NCBI GenBank assembly: GCA_041739275.1
Contig: JBGSOF010000007.1
Span: 28,327 to 92,326 of the forward strand
Reading direction: 5' to 3'
DNA length: 64,000 bases
Source: WGMI01 sp041739275
Lineage (GTDB): Bacteria > Bacteroidota > Bacteroidia > Flavobacteriales > Schleiferiaceae
Of this stretch, positions 7,941 to 16,772 are shown piece by piece (the stretch's first letter is position 1; each line of letters opens with the position of its first letter). The notes under the pieces are model-generated. The model made no database searches and was not told the origin of the DNA. It saw only the letters and a list, made by a program, of their open reading frames with translations. The position numbers and the translations under genes were made by a program.

Positions 7941-9221
7941 ATGATCGTCGAAGTTAAAATGTACGATCAGAGTCTGGGTTCTCTTGAATGGAATCCACAG
8001 AAGGGCACATCCACCTTTCAATACGACAGGAACTGGATCAGAGGTGGGGTGGAACCATCACCATTGATGCTTCCCCTGCGCGAGCGAATTTTTGAAACCA
8101 ACAGAGACCACCGGAACTTTCACAATTTGCCCTATCTTCTTTCCGACTCCATGCCCGATGACTTTGGGAACCGAATGATGAAAGAATGGCTCAGGCAAAA
8201 GAACCATAGCTTCTCGGACATCAACCCCGTCGAACGACTGACGTATATCGGAAAAAGAGGCATGGGCGCCTTGGAATATCACCCCATTCGCCACAAAGAG
8301 GAGACCGATTATGATGTTTCAATATCAGAGCTCATCGACATAGCGAAAAACGTACTTCATGGGAAAGAAAAAACCACTTTTGGGGCTTTAGACAAGCAAA
8401 CGATCAGCGAGATTCTGAGGATTGGAACTTCCGTGGGCGGGGCGAGAGCTAAAGCGCTGATTTCAATGAAGCGGGACGAGCGCAACAGAATTTTAGAAAT
8501 AAAGCCGGGCGATGTACTCCAGCCCGAGGGATATAGCTATTGGATTTTAAAAATCGATGGGGTTGAGGACGGTCTTCTCGACCAATCTTCGGGCCTCGGA
8601 AAAGTCGAGTTTGGTTATTATCTGATGGCCAAAAAAGCGGGAATCGATATCTCTGAAAGCTTCCTACACGAAGAAAACAACCGATTCCACTTTGCAACCC
8701 GTCGATTTGACCGTACCGAAAAAGGAGAAAGGATACACATGCAGAGTTACGGGGCTTTAGCGGGTATTGATTTTAGAATTCCGAGGGCAGGAAGCTACGA
8801 GAATCTCTTTAGGCTCATGAAAATACTCCAATTGCCCTACACCCAATTTGAGCAGCAGTATCGCCGGATGATTTTTAATGTCGTTGCGAGAAATCAAGAC
8901 GATCATGTTAAGAATTTCTCTTTTCTGATGGATCGAGACGGTACATGGAGAATTTCACCCGCATACGACCTTAGTTTTCAGTACAAGCAAGGAGGTATGT
9001 GGACAAACGATCATCAAACATCGATCAACGGAAAGTTTAATGATTTTAACCGCGCAGATCTCTTGAATTTTGCCGAGAATTTTGGCATTAAACGAGCCGG
9101 ACGCATCATAGACGATATGATAGATGTCGTGGCCCAATGGCCAAAATTAGCATCAGAGCTGGACATTCCAAAAGTGACGGTCGATCGAATTCATTCGGCT
9201 CTTAGAATCAATGAATTTTAA
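7941..9221 (+). CDS. hipA: HipA-like serine/threonine kinase toxin
   Basis: A 426-residue protein with the HipA N-terminal subdomain (couple_hipA, residues ~1-105, including LPPLR-like and LSDSMPDDFGNRM motifs) and the HipA kinase core. SVGGARAKALI (~175) is the glycine-rich/activation region and NQDDHVKNFSFLMDRDGTWRISPAYDLSF (~316-344) carries the catalytic Asp and the metal-binding Asp. E. coli HipA phosphorylates glutamyl-tRNA synthetase and causes growth arrest; the target here is unknown. All key motifs are intact, so the toxin is probably active. The end overlaps the start region of the next gene. Confidence 0.92.
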   Translation: MIVEVKMYDQSLGSLEWNPQKGTSTFQYDRNWIRGGVEPSPLMLPLRERIFETNRDHRNFHNLPYLLSDSMPDDFGNRMMKEWLRQKNHSFSDINPVERLTYIGKRGMGALEYHPIRHKEETDYDVSISELIDIAKNVLHGKEKTTFGALDKQTISEILRIGTSVGGARAKALISMKRDERNRILEIKPGDVLQPEGYSYWILKIDGVEDGLLDQSSGLGKVEFGYYLMAKKAGIDISESFLHEENNRFHFATRRFDRTEKGERIHMQSYGALAGIDFRIPRAGSYENLFRLMKILQLPYTQFEQQYRRMIFNVVARNQDDHVKNFSFLMDRDGTWRISPAYDLSFQYKQGGMWTNDHQTSINGKFNDFNRADLLNFAENFGIKRAGRIIDDMIDVVAQWPKLASELDIPKVTVDRIHSALRINEF

Positions 9222-9264
9222 AATTGCGACTCACCGATTCTCCCTTCATGAAGTCATTTTTCCT

Positions 9265-10044
9265 GTGAAAATCAGCGGAGCCGTTATCACTTTGAATGAA
9301 GCAAAGCGCATCGGCGAGTGTCTCGACAGCCTCTTGTTGGTGTGCGACGAAATCGTCGTTCTCGACAGCTTTTCGACCGACGACACCCCTGCAATTTGCA
9401 TGAGCAAAGGACCTCGGGTTCGGTTCGAACAGCACCCCTTCGATGGACATATCGAGCAGAAAAACCGGGCGATGGAGCGATGTACCCACCCTTGGGTGCT
9501 CTCGCTCGACGGAGACGAAGTGCTCTCGTCTGAGCTCGTCGAACAGATCGAAGCGTTGCGGCATCGCGGACCCGCGGCCCAAGCCTACACCTTTAACCGG
9601 AGAAATCGCTACGCAGGGCGCTGGCTGCGCTATGGGGGTTGGTATCCGGACCGCAAAATCCGACTCTGGAATCGCAAGCTCGGACGTTGGGGAGGAGACA
9701 ATCCCCACGATCAAGTGGTCATTGAAGCCGGTGCACAAACCGCTCGTTTGGACGGCGACATTCTGCACTACACCTACGAAACCCCCGAAGACCACCTCCG
9801 CCAGGTCCGGAATTTTGCTCTCAAAAGTGCCAAGGCGCAGTACGAACGCGGGCGCCGCATTAGCGCGATCCAATCCCAACTCGGACCATGGATCGTTTGG
9901 ATTCGCGACTACGTTCTCAAAGGGGGGTTTCTCGACGGGCCACAAGGGTTCCAAGCTGCCCGGGGATCGGCCTCGTATCAGCGGCTCAAGTATGCCGAAC
10001 TGAGGCGGCTTCAGAAAGACCCATCCCCGAAACCGACTCCATAA
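9265..10044 (+). CDS. family 2 glycosyltransferase (WaaE/KdtX-like)
   Basis: Cytoplasmic sugar transferase with a GT-A fold: ISGAVITLNEAKRIGECLDSL at the N-terminus, the DSFSTDDT nucleotide-binding segment, and the DGDE metal motif near residue 80. The RYGGWYPDRKIRLWNRKLGRW segment is typical of the WaaE/KdtX-like LPS-core glucosyltransferase group. I chose GTG 9265, just before the first beta strand; an ATG at 9211 overlapping hipA would add 18 residues. The 3' end runs 59 bp into the convergent hydrolase gene. Confidence 0.85.
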   Translation: MKISGAVITLNEAKRIGECLDSLLLVCDEIVVLDSFSTDDTPAICMSKGPRVRFEQHPFDGHIEQKNRAMERCTHPWVLSLDGDEVLSSELVEQIEALRHRGPAAQAYTFNRRNRYAGRWLRYGGWYPDRKIRLWNRKLGRWGGDNPHDQVVIEAGAQTARLDGDILHYTYETPEDHLRQVRNFALKSAKAQYERGRRISAIQSQLGPWIVWIRDYVLKGGFLDGPQGFQAARGSASYQRLKYAELRRLQKDPSPKPTP

Positions 10045-10798
10045 AGGCCAAAGAGAGTCGATTGAATTGTTCGGCCGCTTGAATGTTGACCACGTGTCCG
10101 CAATGATCGATGACCTCAATCCAGGCCGAGGTTTGAGTGCATACGTGCGCTCGGACCGCCTTGAGAAAGAGCACGTCTTGATCGCCCATAACATATAAAC
10201 TGGGCACTCCGACACCCTGAATCCGCATGCGCTTCAAACTGACATTCAAGCTGCCCACCAAAGCATACCAGCGTCGAAACGCCTTTCCACCCAATTTACT
10301 CGCCTCGCGGACAAACACTTTGCGCGATTCGCGGTGTTCCCAGCGCGGCAAAATAACCCAAGCAAAAAAGCGGTAGAGCCACATATAGGGCACTACGTCT
10401 TTGCTCAAACTGCCCAGACCCATCAGCAATCGAGTTCTCCAATCCAAGCCGGCAATGGCCCCGGTCAAGATCATCCCGCGCACTTTGTGAGGGGCAATCC
10501 GCGCCAACTCTTCAATGACCAGACATCCCATCGATACTCCGACAAAAAAGGCCTGGTCGATGCCCCGAAAAGCCAAAACTTCGAGGACATCGCGCGCCAA
10601 AGCGTCAAATGTGTACTGCCTGCGCTCCGGAACCGACTCCCGGTTTCCATCGGCATGGACGTCCAACAGCAAGAGGCGATAGTCTTTCGAAAAGGGCCGC
10701 ACCTGACGCCACCATACCGCCGACGAACCCCCCGCCCCATGAACGAAAACCACCCAAGGTTTGGAGGTCCCGTCTTCAACCACCGAATGCTGTATCAT
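9986..10798 (-). CDS. alpha/beta hydrolase
   Basis: A 270-residue alpha/beta-hydrolase. The oxyanion-hole motif HGAGGSSAVWW is near residue 20, the nucleophile elbow GVSMGC near 88-93, the acid Asp in YVMGDQDVLF near 208-215, and the catalytic His in DHCGHVVN near 236. No signal peptide is seen, so it is probably cytoplasmic. The substrate is unknown. It is transcribed toward the glycosyltransferase and the two coding ends overlap by 59 bp. Its start faces the promoter region of the 10890 gene. Confidence 0.88.
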   Translation of the reverse strand: MIQHSVVEDGTSKPWVVFVHGAGGSSAVWWRQVRPFSKDYRLLLLDVHADGNRESVPERRQYTFDALARDVLEVLAFRGIDQAFFVGVSMGCLVIEELARIAPHKVRGMILTGAIAGLDWRTRLLMGLGSLSKDVVPYMWLYRFFAWVILPRWEHRESRKVFVREASKLGGKAFRRWYALVGSLNVSLKRMRIQGVGVPSLYVMGDQDVLFLKAVRAHVCTQTSAWIEVIDHCGHVVNIQAAEQFNRLSLAFMESVSGMGLSEAASVRHT

Positions 10799-10889
10799 GT
10801 GTGTTTTGTAACCCTTGCTCCGCCCATTTGTTTCGAAACAGCACGAGACAACAGCTTCGAGTTAGGGCGCAATGTATCGCCTAACTTGC

Positions 10890-11453
10890 ATGCCGATGAG
10901 CTCTCGTTGGGTACTTTCTTCGGCTGCACTCGGTTTGTGCGCGGTCTTGTTGTCTCCGGGTCTGTTTCTCAAAGGCTGGGTGGATTACGAACAGCGCGAA
11001 TACCGAAAATCGGTTCGCCGAGTCTTGAGCCAGGGCGTCGATGCGGCCAAGTTGAGTCGGATTGCCACTCCACTGCACGGAGCAACACAAGTCGAATGGG
11101 TGCACCACAAAGAATTCCGCCATCGGGGCTCGATGTACGACATTGTCTATCGCGAATACCGCCCAGACAGCGCGATTTATTGGTGCTGGTGGGACGCCGA
11201 CGAGAATCGATTGATGAGCGATCTCGACCGCCTGGTTGGGGGCTTGCGAAAACACGACCCCCGGCCGGTTCAAACCGATGTACTCTGGACTCATTTTATC
11301 AAAGGTTTTTGGATGGCCGCGGAGGGTCCAGACCGGGCTCTGTTTCATCGGAGCTCTGCATGGCCTTCTGCGATCATCCATGGGCTCTTGGATGGGTTCT
11401 CCCCAATGTTTGGGCCGCCCCCTGAAGGGCGAGTTCGCCTGAACACGATCTAA
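10890..11453 (+). CDS. uncharacterised exported or membrane-anchored protein next to a haem receptor
   Basis: I do not recognise a named domain. The ~187-residue protein has an N-terminal hydrophobic stretch (VLSSAALGLCAVLLSPGLFLKGWV) that is a signal peptide or anchor, then a soluble part with VEWVHHKEFRHRGSMYDIVYREYRPDSAIYWCWWDADENRLMSDLDRL. The cysteine and tryptophans in this block stand out. A similar small gene before a TonB haem/copper receptor is common in Bacteroidota, so a joint metal role is possible. TAACTTGC at 10882-10889 is a weak -7-like match right before the ATG at 10890; ATG 10872 and ATG 10896 are alternative starts. Confidence 0.6.
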   Translation: MPMSSRWVLSSAALGLCAVLLSPGLFLKGWVDYEQREYRKSVRRVLSQGVDAAKLSRIATPLHGATQVEWVHHKEFRHRGSMYDIVYREYRPDSAIYWCWWDADENRLMSDLDRLVGGLRKHDPRPVQTDVLWTHFIKGFWMAAEGPDRALFHRSSAWPSAIIHGLLDGFSPMFGPPPEGRVRLNTI

Positions 11454-11525
11454 ATCGCGCTTCGAAAGCCCGCTTTTGGCCTGGGGCAATCGAGGCATTG
11501 GGTTTCATCCATATTCTTCAAAATC

Positions 11526-13931
11526 ATGAAGTTCACCATTCCTCTTTGGGGAGGATTGCTTTTTTGTTGCACATCATTGAATGCACAGACCGCGCGCATT
11601 TACGACTCAAAAACAGGCGAGGGCTTGCCCGGTGCCGTCGCGTTTTGCGAAAAACCATTGAGGTCGGTCTTGGCCGATTCCGAAGGGTCCATCGACCTCA
11701 GCGAGCTTTCGAACTGCACGGCCATTCATTTTCGCGCACCTTCGTATGCCGAAGTTGTTTTGAACCTCGATCAACTTCGAAAAGCCAACTATCGCGTGGC
11801 TTTGGTTTCAGACCCCCTGGAGCTCAATCCTATTGTCGTGAGCGCGGGGCGATGGGTTCAAGCAAAAAACGAGGTCCCCGTAAAGATTCGAATTATCGAG
11901 CCCAGCCTCGATCAGCCTCAAACCACGGCCGACTTACTCGGGAAAAGCGGCGAAGTCTTTGTCCAGAAGAGCCAGCAAGGAGGCGGAAGCCCCATGATTC
12001 GGGGCTTTGCGACCAACCGATTGCTTATTGCCGTAGACGGGGTTCGCATGAATACCGCCATTTTTAGAAGTGGGAATATCCAGAATGTGATCTCGATCGA
12101 CCCTTTTGCGGTGCAGCAAGCCGAAGTGCTTTTCGGCCCGGGCTCGGTGATGTACGGTAGCGATGCGATCGCGGGGGTGATGAGCTTTTACACCCTCTCT
12201 CCAGAGCTCTCAAAAACCGATACCACACAGATCAAGGGACGCAGCAATCTGCGCTACAGCTCGGCCAATGGGGAAATGGCCATCCACACAGACCTCAAAC
12301 TGGGGTGGAAGCGCTGGGCAATGGTTCTGAGTGGGAGCTTTACCGATTTCGGAGATCTGCGCATGGGGTCGAATGGTCCCGACGAATATCGGCGGCCGTG
12401 GTATGTGCAGACTGCCAATGGGATCGATATCGCAGTCGACAATCCCAATCCATTGGTTCAAACGCCCAGTGCTTTTGCCCAAAGCAATATGCTCGGAAAA
12501 CTTCATTATTTACCCAACCGGCGCTGGTCGTTTACCTATGCACTTCATTATTCAGCCACAACTGAATACGCGCGCTACGACCGACTTCTCCGAACCCGAC
12601 AAGGACTTCCGCGAAGTGCCGAATGGCTCTATGGCCCTCAAATTTGGAACCTTCACCACTTCGAAGCCATCCACAAAACCGAGTCATTCTTCGTAGATCA
12701 AGTTCGTTTAAGCACTGCATATCAGAGATTTGAAGAAAGCCGATTCGATCGAGATTTCGGCGATTCCATTCGGCGCTCAAGGGTGGAAGGGGTCGATGCG
12801 TACACGCTCAACATCGACTTTGCCAAAGGCGGACCGAAAAGCACTCAGTGGCTTTATGGAGCCGAAGCGGTATTCAATCAAGTGGCTTCAACCGGAACGG
12901 ACTTCAACACGCGCTCGGGAACCGTCTCGACCGGAGCCTCTCGTTACCCAAACAGCGACTGGAGTTCGTATGGCATGTATGCCGTTTGGAAGAAGAATTG
13001 GTTCGAGCGCTTCACCTTTGAAGCAGGTGCGCGATACAGCTACTCAGGCTTGAAGGCCGACTTTAGCAACAACGCAGATTTTTATCCCCTCCCCTTCACC
13101 ACCGCCTCTACAGCCCAATCCCAGATTACGGGCCAAGTGGGGTTTGAATGGCAAGCCACCGAAAGCAGTTGGATTTCAATGCATGCCGCGAGCGGATTTC
13201 GAGCACCCAATGTCGACGATCTCGGAAAGGTCTTTGACTCCCAACCCGGTTCGGTTCTGGTGCCGAATCCCGACCTGAAAAGTGAATCTGTTTACTCGGT
13301 AGAACTCGACTTTAAAAGGCGGTTTTCAAACTTCTTTGAAATTGATTTAGCCGCTTATTACAGCTATCTCGACAAGGCCATGGTGGTGCGCTCTTCAACC
13401 TTAAACGGACTCGACAGCATTGTGTACGACGGAGCGCTTAGCCAAGTGCAATCGGTTCAGAATGCTGCATTTGCAACAGTCTGGGGGGTCGAGGCAAAAC
13501 TCCGGGCGCTCCTCGGCGGTGGATTCGCGGCCTATGGAAGCCTGAGCTATCAAATAGGAGAGGAAGAACTCGAAGACGGATCTACAGACCCGCTCCGACA
13601 CGCGGCACCCGGCTTCGGTCGAATAGGGCTGACGTATGAAAAAGCAGCGACTCGCCTCGAACTCTACGCATTGGGTCAAGCCGAACTCCGTGCCAAAGAC
13701 ATGCCACAAGAAGAAATCTCAAAGGATTACCTATACGCCCGAGACGCCCAAGGCAATCCGTACAGCCCCGCATGGTACACTTTGAACCTTCAACTTCGGC
13801 AAAAACTGCCCCAAGGAGCTACATTGTTCGCGGCAGTCGAAAACTTAAGCGATCAGCTGTACCGACCCTACAGCTCGGGACTCAGCGCTCCGGGACGAAA
13901 CTGGGTTCTCGGACTGCAATTGAACTTTTAA
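11526..13931 (+). CDS. TonB-dependent outer-membrane receptor, haem/haemoglobin type
   Basis: An 801-residue outer-membrane transporter. After a signal peptide (to ~residue 20, LNAQ) comes a small carboxypeptidase-like beta domain (IYDSKTGEGLPGAVAF), a plug domain (~110-220, GGGSPMIRGFATNRLLIAVDGVRMN) and a 22-strand type barrel ending in aromatic-rich NWVLGLQLNF. The barrel has a FRAP motif (residues 558-561) and an NPDL box (581-584), which mark haem/haemoglobin receptors of the HmuR type. Haem or a similar porphyrin is therefore the likely substrate. It ends immediately before the stop of the convergent subtilase. No Fur box was identified. Confidence 0.88.
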   Translation: MKFTIPLWGGLLFCCTSLNAQTARIYDSKTGEGLPGAVAFCEKPLRSVLADSEGSIDLSELSNCTAIHFRAPSYAEVVLNLDQLRKANYRVALVSDPLELNPIVVSAGRWVQAKNEVPVKIRIIEPSLDQPQTTADLLGKSGEVFVQKSQQGGGSPMIRGFATNRLLIAVDGVRMNTAIFRSGNIQNVISIDPFAVQQAEVLFGPGSVMYGSDAIAGVMSFYTLSPELSKTDTTQIKGRSNLRYSSANGEMAIHTDLKLGWKRWAMVLSGSFTDFGDLRMGSNGPDEYRRPWYVQTANGIDIAVDNPNPLVQTPSAFAQSNMLGKLHYLPNRRWSFTYALHYSATTEYARYDRLLRTRQGLPRSAEWLYGPQIWNLHHFEAIHKTESFFVDQVRLSTAYQRFEESRFDRDFGDSIRRSRVEGVDAYTLNIDFAKGGPKSTQWLYGAEAVFNQVASTGTDFNTRSGTVSTGASRYPNSDWSSYGMYAVWKKNWFERFTFEAGARYSYSGLKADFSNNADFYPLPFTTASTAQSQITGQVGFEWQATESSWISMHAASGFRAPNVDDLGKVFDSQPGSVLVPNPDLKSESVYSVELDFKRRFSNFFEIDLAAYYSYLDKAMVVRSSTLNGLDSIVYDGALSQVQSVQNAAFATVWGVEAKLRALLGGGFAAYGSLSYQIGEEELEDGSTDPLRHAAPGFGRIGLTYEKAATRLELYALGQAELRAKDMPQEEISKDYLYARDAQGNPYSPAWYTLNLQLRQKLPQGATLFAAVENLSDQLYRPYSSGLSAPGRNWVLGLQLNF

Positions 13932-15497
13932 CTATTGACCCAGAGCCCGTTGTGTGGCGCGCTCGAGATTGATGCTCTTGCCCCCGGGGCTGAGCGTATC
14001 AAAGCGAACTTTCTCAGGCTTGCCGTCGCCCTCAAGGGGTTTGAGTACCTTGAGCTTGCTGTAATCGTTCGAAGTTTCGCTGAGCAAAGCCTTGATTTCT
14101 TTGGGGCTGAGCTCCGGAAAATAAGAGAGCAGAAAGGCGACGGCACCGGTAACGACGGGCGCGGCCATACTCGTTCCACTGTTGAAATCGTAGGTATTGC
14201 CCCCGGGAACCGGGGCGTAAATGTCGTAGCCCGGGGCAAAAAAGTCGACCGAAGTCAATCCGTAATTGCTGAACGGAGCCGGATAGTTCTTGTTCAAAGA
14301 CGTGGTATGCGCCCCCACCTCGATCCAATAAGGGCTTTCTTTCGGGTCGGGATAAATGGGATAGTGCTCGGCATTGTCTATGTTCTTGGCATCGTTGCCC
14401 GCCGCATGGACCATAATCACTCCTTTGGATTCAGCAATGCGGATGGCGCGCTCGACGAATTCCGGATTCGACGAATAGTATTTGCCAAAGCTCATGTTGA
14501 TGACCTGAGCCCCGTTGCGAACGGCATAGAGAATGGCATTGGCGACGTCTTTGTCGTATTCATCTCCATCGGGAACTGCCCGAATCGTCATGATTCGAAC
14601 GTTTGAAGCAACGCCGTCGCCTCCTTTGTCATTGCCCCGCAGAGCACCAATGATGCCCGAAACATGGGTTCCGTGATCGGGTTGAGGACCCATAATGTCG
14701 TTGTTTCCATAGATCGAATCGCTCCAATCGCTTTCGCGATCGCCGACCACGGCACGAGGGTCAAATTCTGAATTGAGCTGATAAAGCAGCTTCTTGTCTT
14801 GTCTTTCTTTGTATTCGAAAAGTTCTTTCTCCACAAAGTCGTCTGTGCGCACTGAGAGGAGAAACTGCTTCGAGACTTTGGCCCGATCGTCTTTGGCCTT
14901 CCACTTTTTAAGCTGTTTATTCGAATAATTCTCTCCGAGATCTAAGGTGGCGAGACTGTCGGCGAATAAGTAAAATTCAACGTAGCTGTCGACGTCTTTT
15001 TTGTGTTCTTGCGCTTCAGATTTCGTTTGATCGTATTCTTTTTTAGCGCGGTTGTACAGCGCTTTTTGATCTTTCGTGGCGGTTCCGAGTTTTACGAGTT
15101 GGCCGTAGTCTCGAACAATTCGAACAAATTCATAATGAGCTACATCTACTGAACCGCTGTCTCCACCCAAAAAATTCCAACCGTGGCGGTCGTCCACAAA
15201 TCCATTGCTGTCGTCGTCGATTCCATTGTTTGGAATTTCGTCTTCATTGACCCACAAAACGGGCTTGAGATCTTCGTGAGCGGTGTCGATGCCGGCGTCT
15301 ATCACCGCGACCACCACGGTTCGTGGCTGACGGCTTGAAACGAGATTATATGCTTGCTGCGAAGCGATGCCCGCAGACTTTTTGTCGACCTCCACACTTT
15401 GGTGATACCAAAAGCGATCTTCGCTCTTTTGGGCGGTCAGCGCGGTAAAAGCCAACATCGCAAAAGTGAAAATGAAAACGTTCAGCTTTGATTTCAT
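13932..15497 (-). CDS. S8 family subtilisin-like serine protease
   Basis: Exported protease of 521 residues. A signal peptide (MKSKLNVFIFTFAMLAFTALTAQ) is followed by the catalytic Asp in VVAVIDAGIDTAHEDL (~residue 68), a ~160-residue charged insertion before the His motif (HGTHVSGIIGALRG, ~residue 278), and the catalytic Ser in GTSMAAPVVTGAVAF (~460). The insertion (KKEYDQTKSEAQEHKK...) is seen in a Bacteroidota S8 subgroup. No T9SS sorting domain is visible at the C-terminus, which suggests a periplasmic or lipoprotein-independent location. ATG 15497 is chosen over an upstream TTG. Confidence 0.92.
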   Translation of the reverse strand: MKSKLNVFIFTFAMLAFTALTAQKSEDRFWYHQSVEVDKKSAGIASQQAYNLVSSRQPRTVVVAVIDAGIDTAHEDLKPVLWVNEDEIPNNGIDDDSNGFVDDRHGWNFLGGDSGSVDVAHYEFVRIVRDYGQLVKLGTATKDQKALYNRAKKEYDQTKSEAQEHKKDVDSYVEFYLFADSLATLDLGENYSNKQLKKWKAKDDRAKVSKQFLLSVRTDDFVEKELFEYKERQDKKLLYQLNSEFDPRAVVGDRESDWSDSIYGNNDIMGPQPDHGTHVSGIIGALRGNDKGGDGVASNVRIMTIRAVPDGDEYDKDVANAILYAVRNGAQVINMSFGKYYSSNPEFVERAIRIAESKGVIMVHAAGNDAKNIDNAEHYPIYPDPKESPYWIEVGAHTTSLNKNYPAPFSNYGLTSVDFFAPGYDIYAPVPGGNTYDFNSGTSMAAPVVTGAVAFLLSYFPELSPKEIKALLSETSNDYSKLKVLKPLEGDGKPEKVRFDTLSPGGKSINLERATQRALGQ

Positions 15498-15557
15498 ACA
15501 AGGCAAAAAAGGGGTTTATTTGAGCCGCAAGATGCCACCAATATTGTTTCAGCAGAT

Positions 15558-16193
15558 ATGGCTCATTCTCTTTTTCGAATCTGCACCAAGGCCTTTTTCG
15601 GCTTAATTTTCCTAGTAGGGGTATCCTTGGAATTGTGCGCACAGAACCGTCAGGCCTCTGCCATTGAGGCATGGCAAAAAGAACTGAACGCATCGTACGC
15701 CAACCGAGGCGAATCTCCCCTAGACGATCGAGATTTCAAGCACTTTGAAGGACTTCCCTTCTATCCGATCGACACGATTTACACGGTGCGTGCGATTCTT
15801 GAAGAAACCCCCGAAACCGAACCCTTCGAAATGCCTACCAGCACGAATCGAAGGCCGAAGTACCGCATTTGGGGCATCGCGAAATTCACCTTGAAGGGGC
15901 ATGCCTGTGCGCTTCCGGTTTATATCTCCATCGAGCTCGCAGAAAAAATCGGGTTTAGCGACTATCTCTTTCTGCCTTTTACCGACGAAACCACGGGGAA
16001 TGATAGCTATGGAGGAGGGCGTTACCTCGATTTGAGGCTTCCCGCCGAGGGAAACATCATTGAAATAGATTTCAACAAGGCGTACAATCCTTATTGTGCT
16101 TATTCCGAACGATATTCATGCCCGCTCGTGCCTGAGGCCAACCACCTTTCGCTGAGAATCGAAGCAGGAGTTCGCGCAGCCCAAGGACATTGA
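15558..16193 (+). CDS. DUF1684 family exported protein
   Basis: A 211-residue protein with an N-terminal signal peptide (ending near LELCAQ). The body matches the DUF1684 pattern: SPLDDRDFKHFEGLPFYPID, then FLPFTDETTGNDSYGGGRYLDLRL and DFNKAYNPYCAYSERYSCPLVPEANHLSLRIEAG. The biochemical function of the family is not established. It is divergent from the subtilase, with 60 bp between the start codons. Confidence 0.88.
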   Translation: MAHSLFRICTKAFFGLIFLVGVSLELCAQNRQASAIEAWQKELNASYANRGESPLDDRDFKHFEGLPFYPIDTIYTVRAILEETPETEPFEMPTSTNRRPKYRIWGIAKFTLKGHACALPVYISIELAEKIGFSDYLFLPFTDETTGNDSYGGGRYLDLRLPAEGNIIEIDFNKAYNPYCAYSERYSCPLVPEANHLSLRIEAGVRAAQGH

Positions 16194-16220
16194 GAAAAGT
16201 AAAATTCTAAATCCAGTTTC

Positions 16221-16730
16221 ATGAACTCTATTCAGATTCACTTGCTGCTCAACCATCTGCCGGTCATCGGCACTCTTAGTGCCTTACTGATTCTGTTTTT
16301 CGCACTCATCAGGCGCCAAGAGGCCGTGCGCAAAACAGGCTTGGTGGTTTTGATTGTTTCGGCATTGTTTGCGATCCCGGCGAGCAAGTCGGGCGAAGAA
16401 GCCGAGGAGCTGCTCGAAGAATGGCCGGGCATTTCTCACGATCTGCTCCACGAACACGAAGAGGCTGCCGAACTCGCGACCCCAGTTCTGTTGGTTTCGG
16501 GCGCTTTGGGTTTGGTGGCTCTTTTTTGGACTCAACGCGCGGTCTTGTTTTCCGGTCTCGCTTTGGTTATTGGTTTGCTCGGTTTCGGTGCTGCCGCGCG
16601 CGCTGCACACCTCGGGGGCTTGATTCGCCACCCGGAGTTGATTCAAGGCGCTCCTCTTTCGCCCCAAGGAGCAGAACAAGAAATTCAGGATCAAGCCATT
16701 GAAGAATCTGATCGCTCTTCTGAAGACTGA
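16221..16730 (+). CDS. DUF2231-like integral membrane protein
   Basis: A 169-residue protein with four hydrophobic segments. IHLLLNHLPVIGTLSALLILFFAL at the N-terminus and the later AARAAHLGGLIRHPEL are typical of the DUF2231-type group. The conserved His residues in the helices (HLLLNHLP, HDLLHEHEEAAELA) suggest cofactor or metal binding, but no function is known. It follows the DUF1684 gene by 27 bp and may be in its operon. The C-terminus is acidic. Confidence 0.75.
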   Translation: MNSIQIHLLLNHLPVIGTLSALLILFFALIRRQEAVRKTGLVVLIVSALFAIPASKSGEEAEELLEEWPGISHDLLHEHEEAAELATPVLLVSGALGLVALFWTQRAVLFSGLALVIGLLGFGAAARAAHLGGLIRHPELIQGAPLSPQGAEQEIQDQAIEESDRSSED

Positions 16731-16772
16731 GCTGAATCTTCCTCAAAGCGTCAACACACTTTTTCGACTCCG

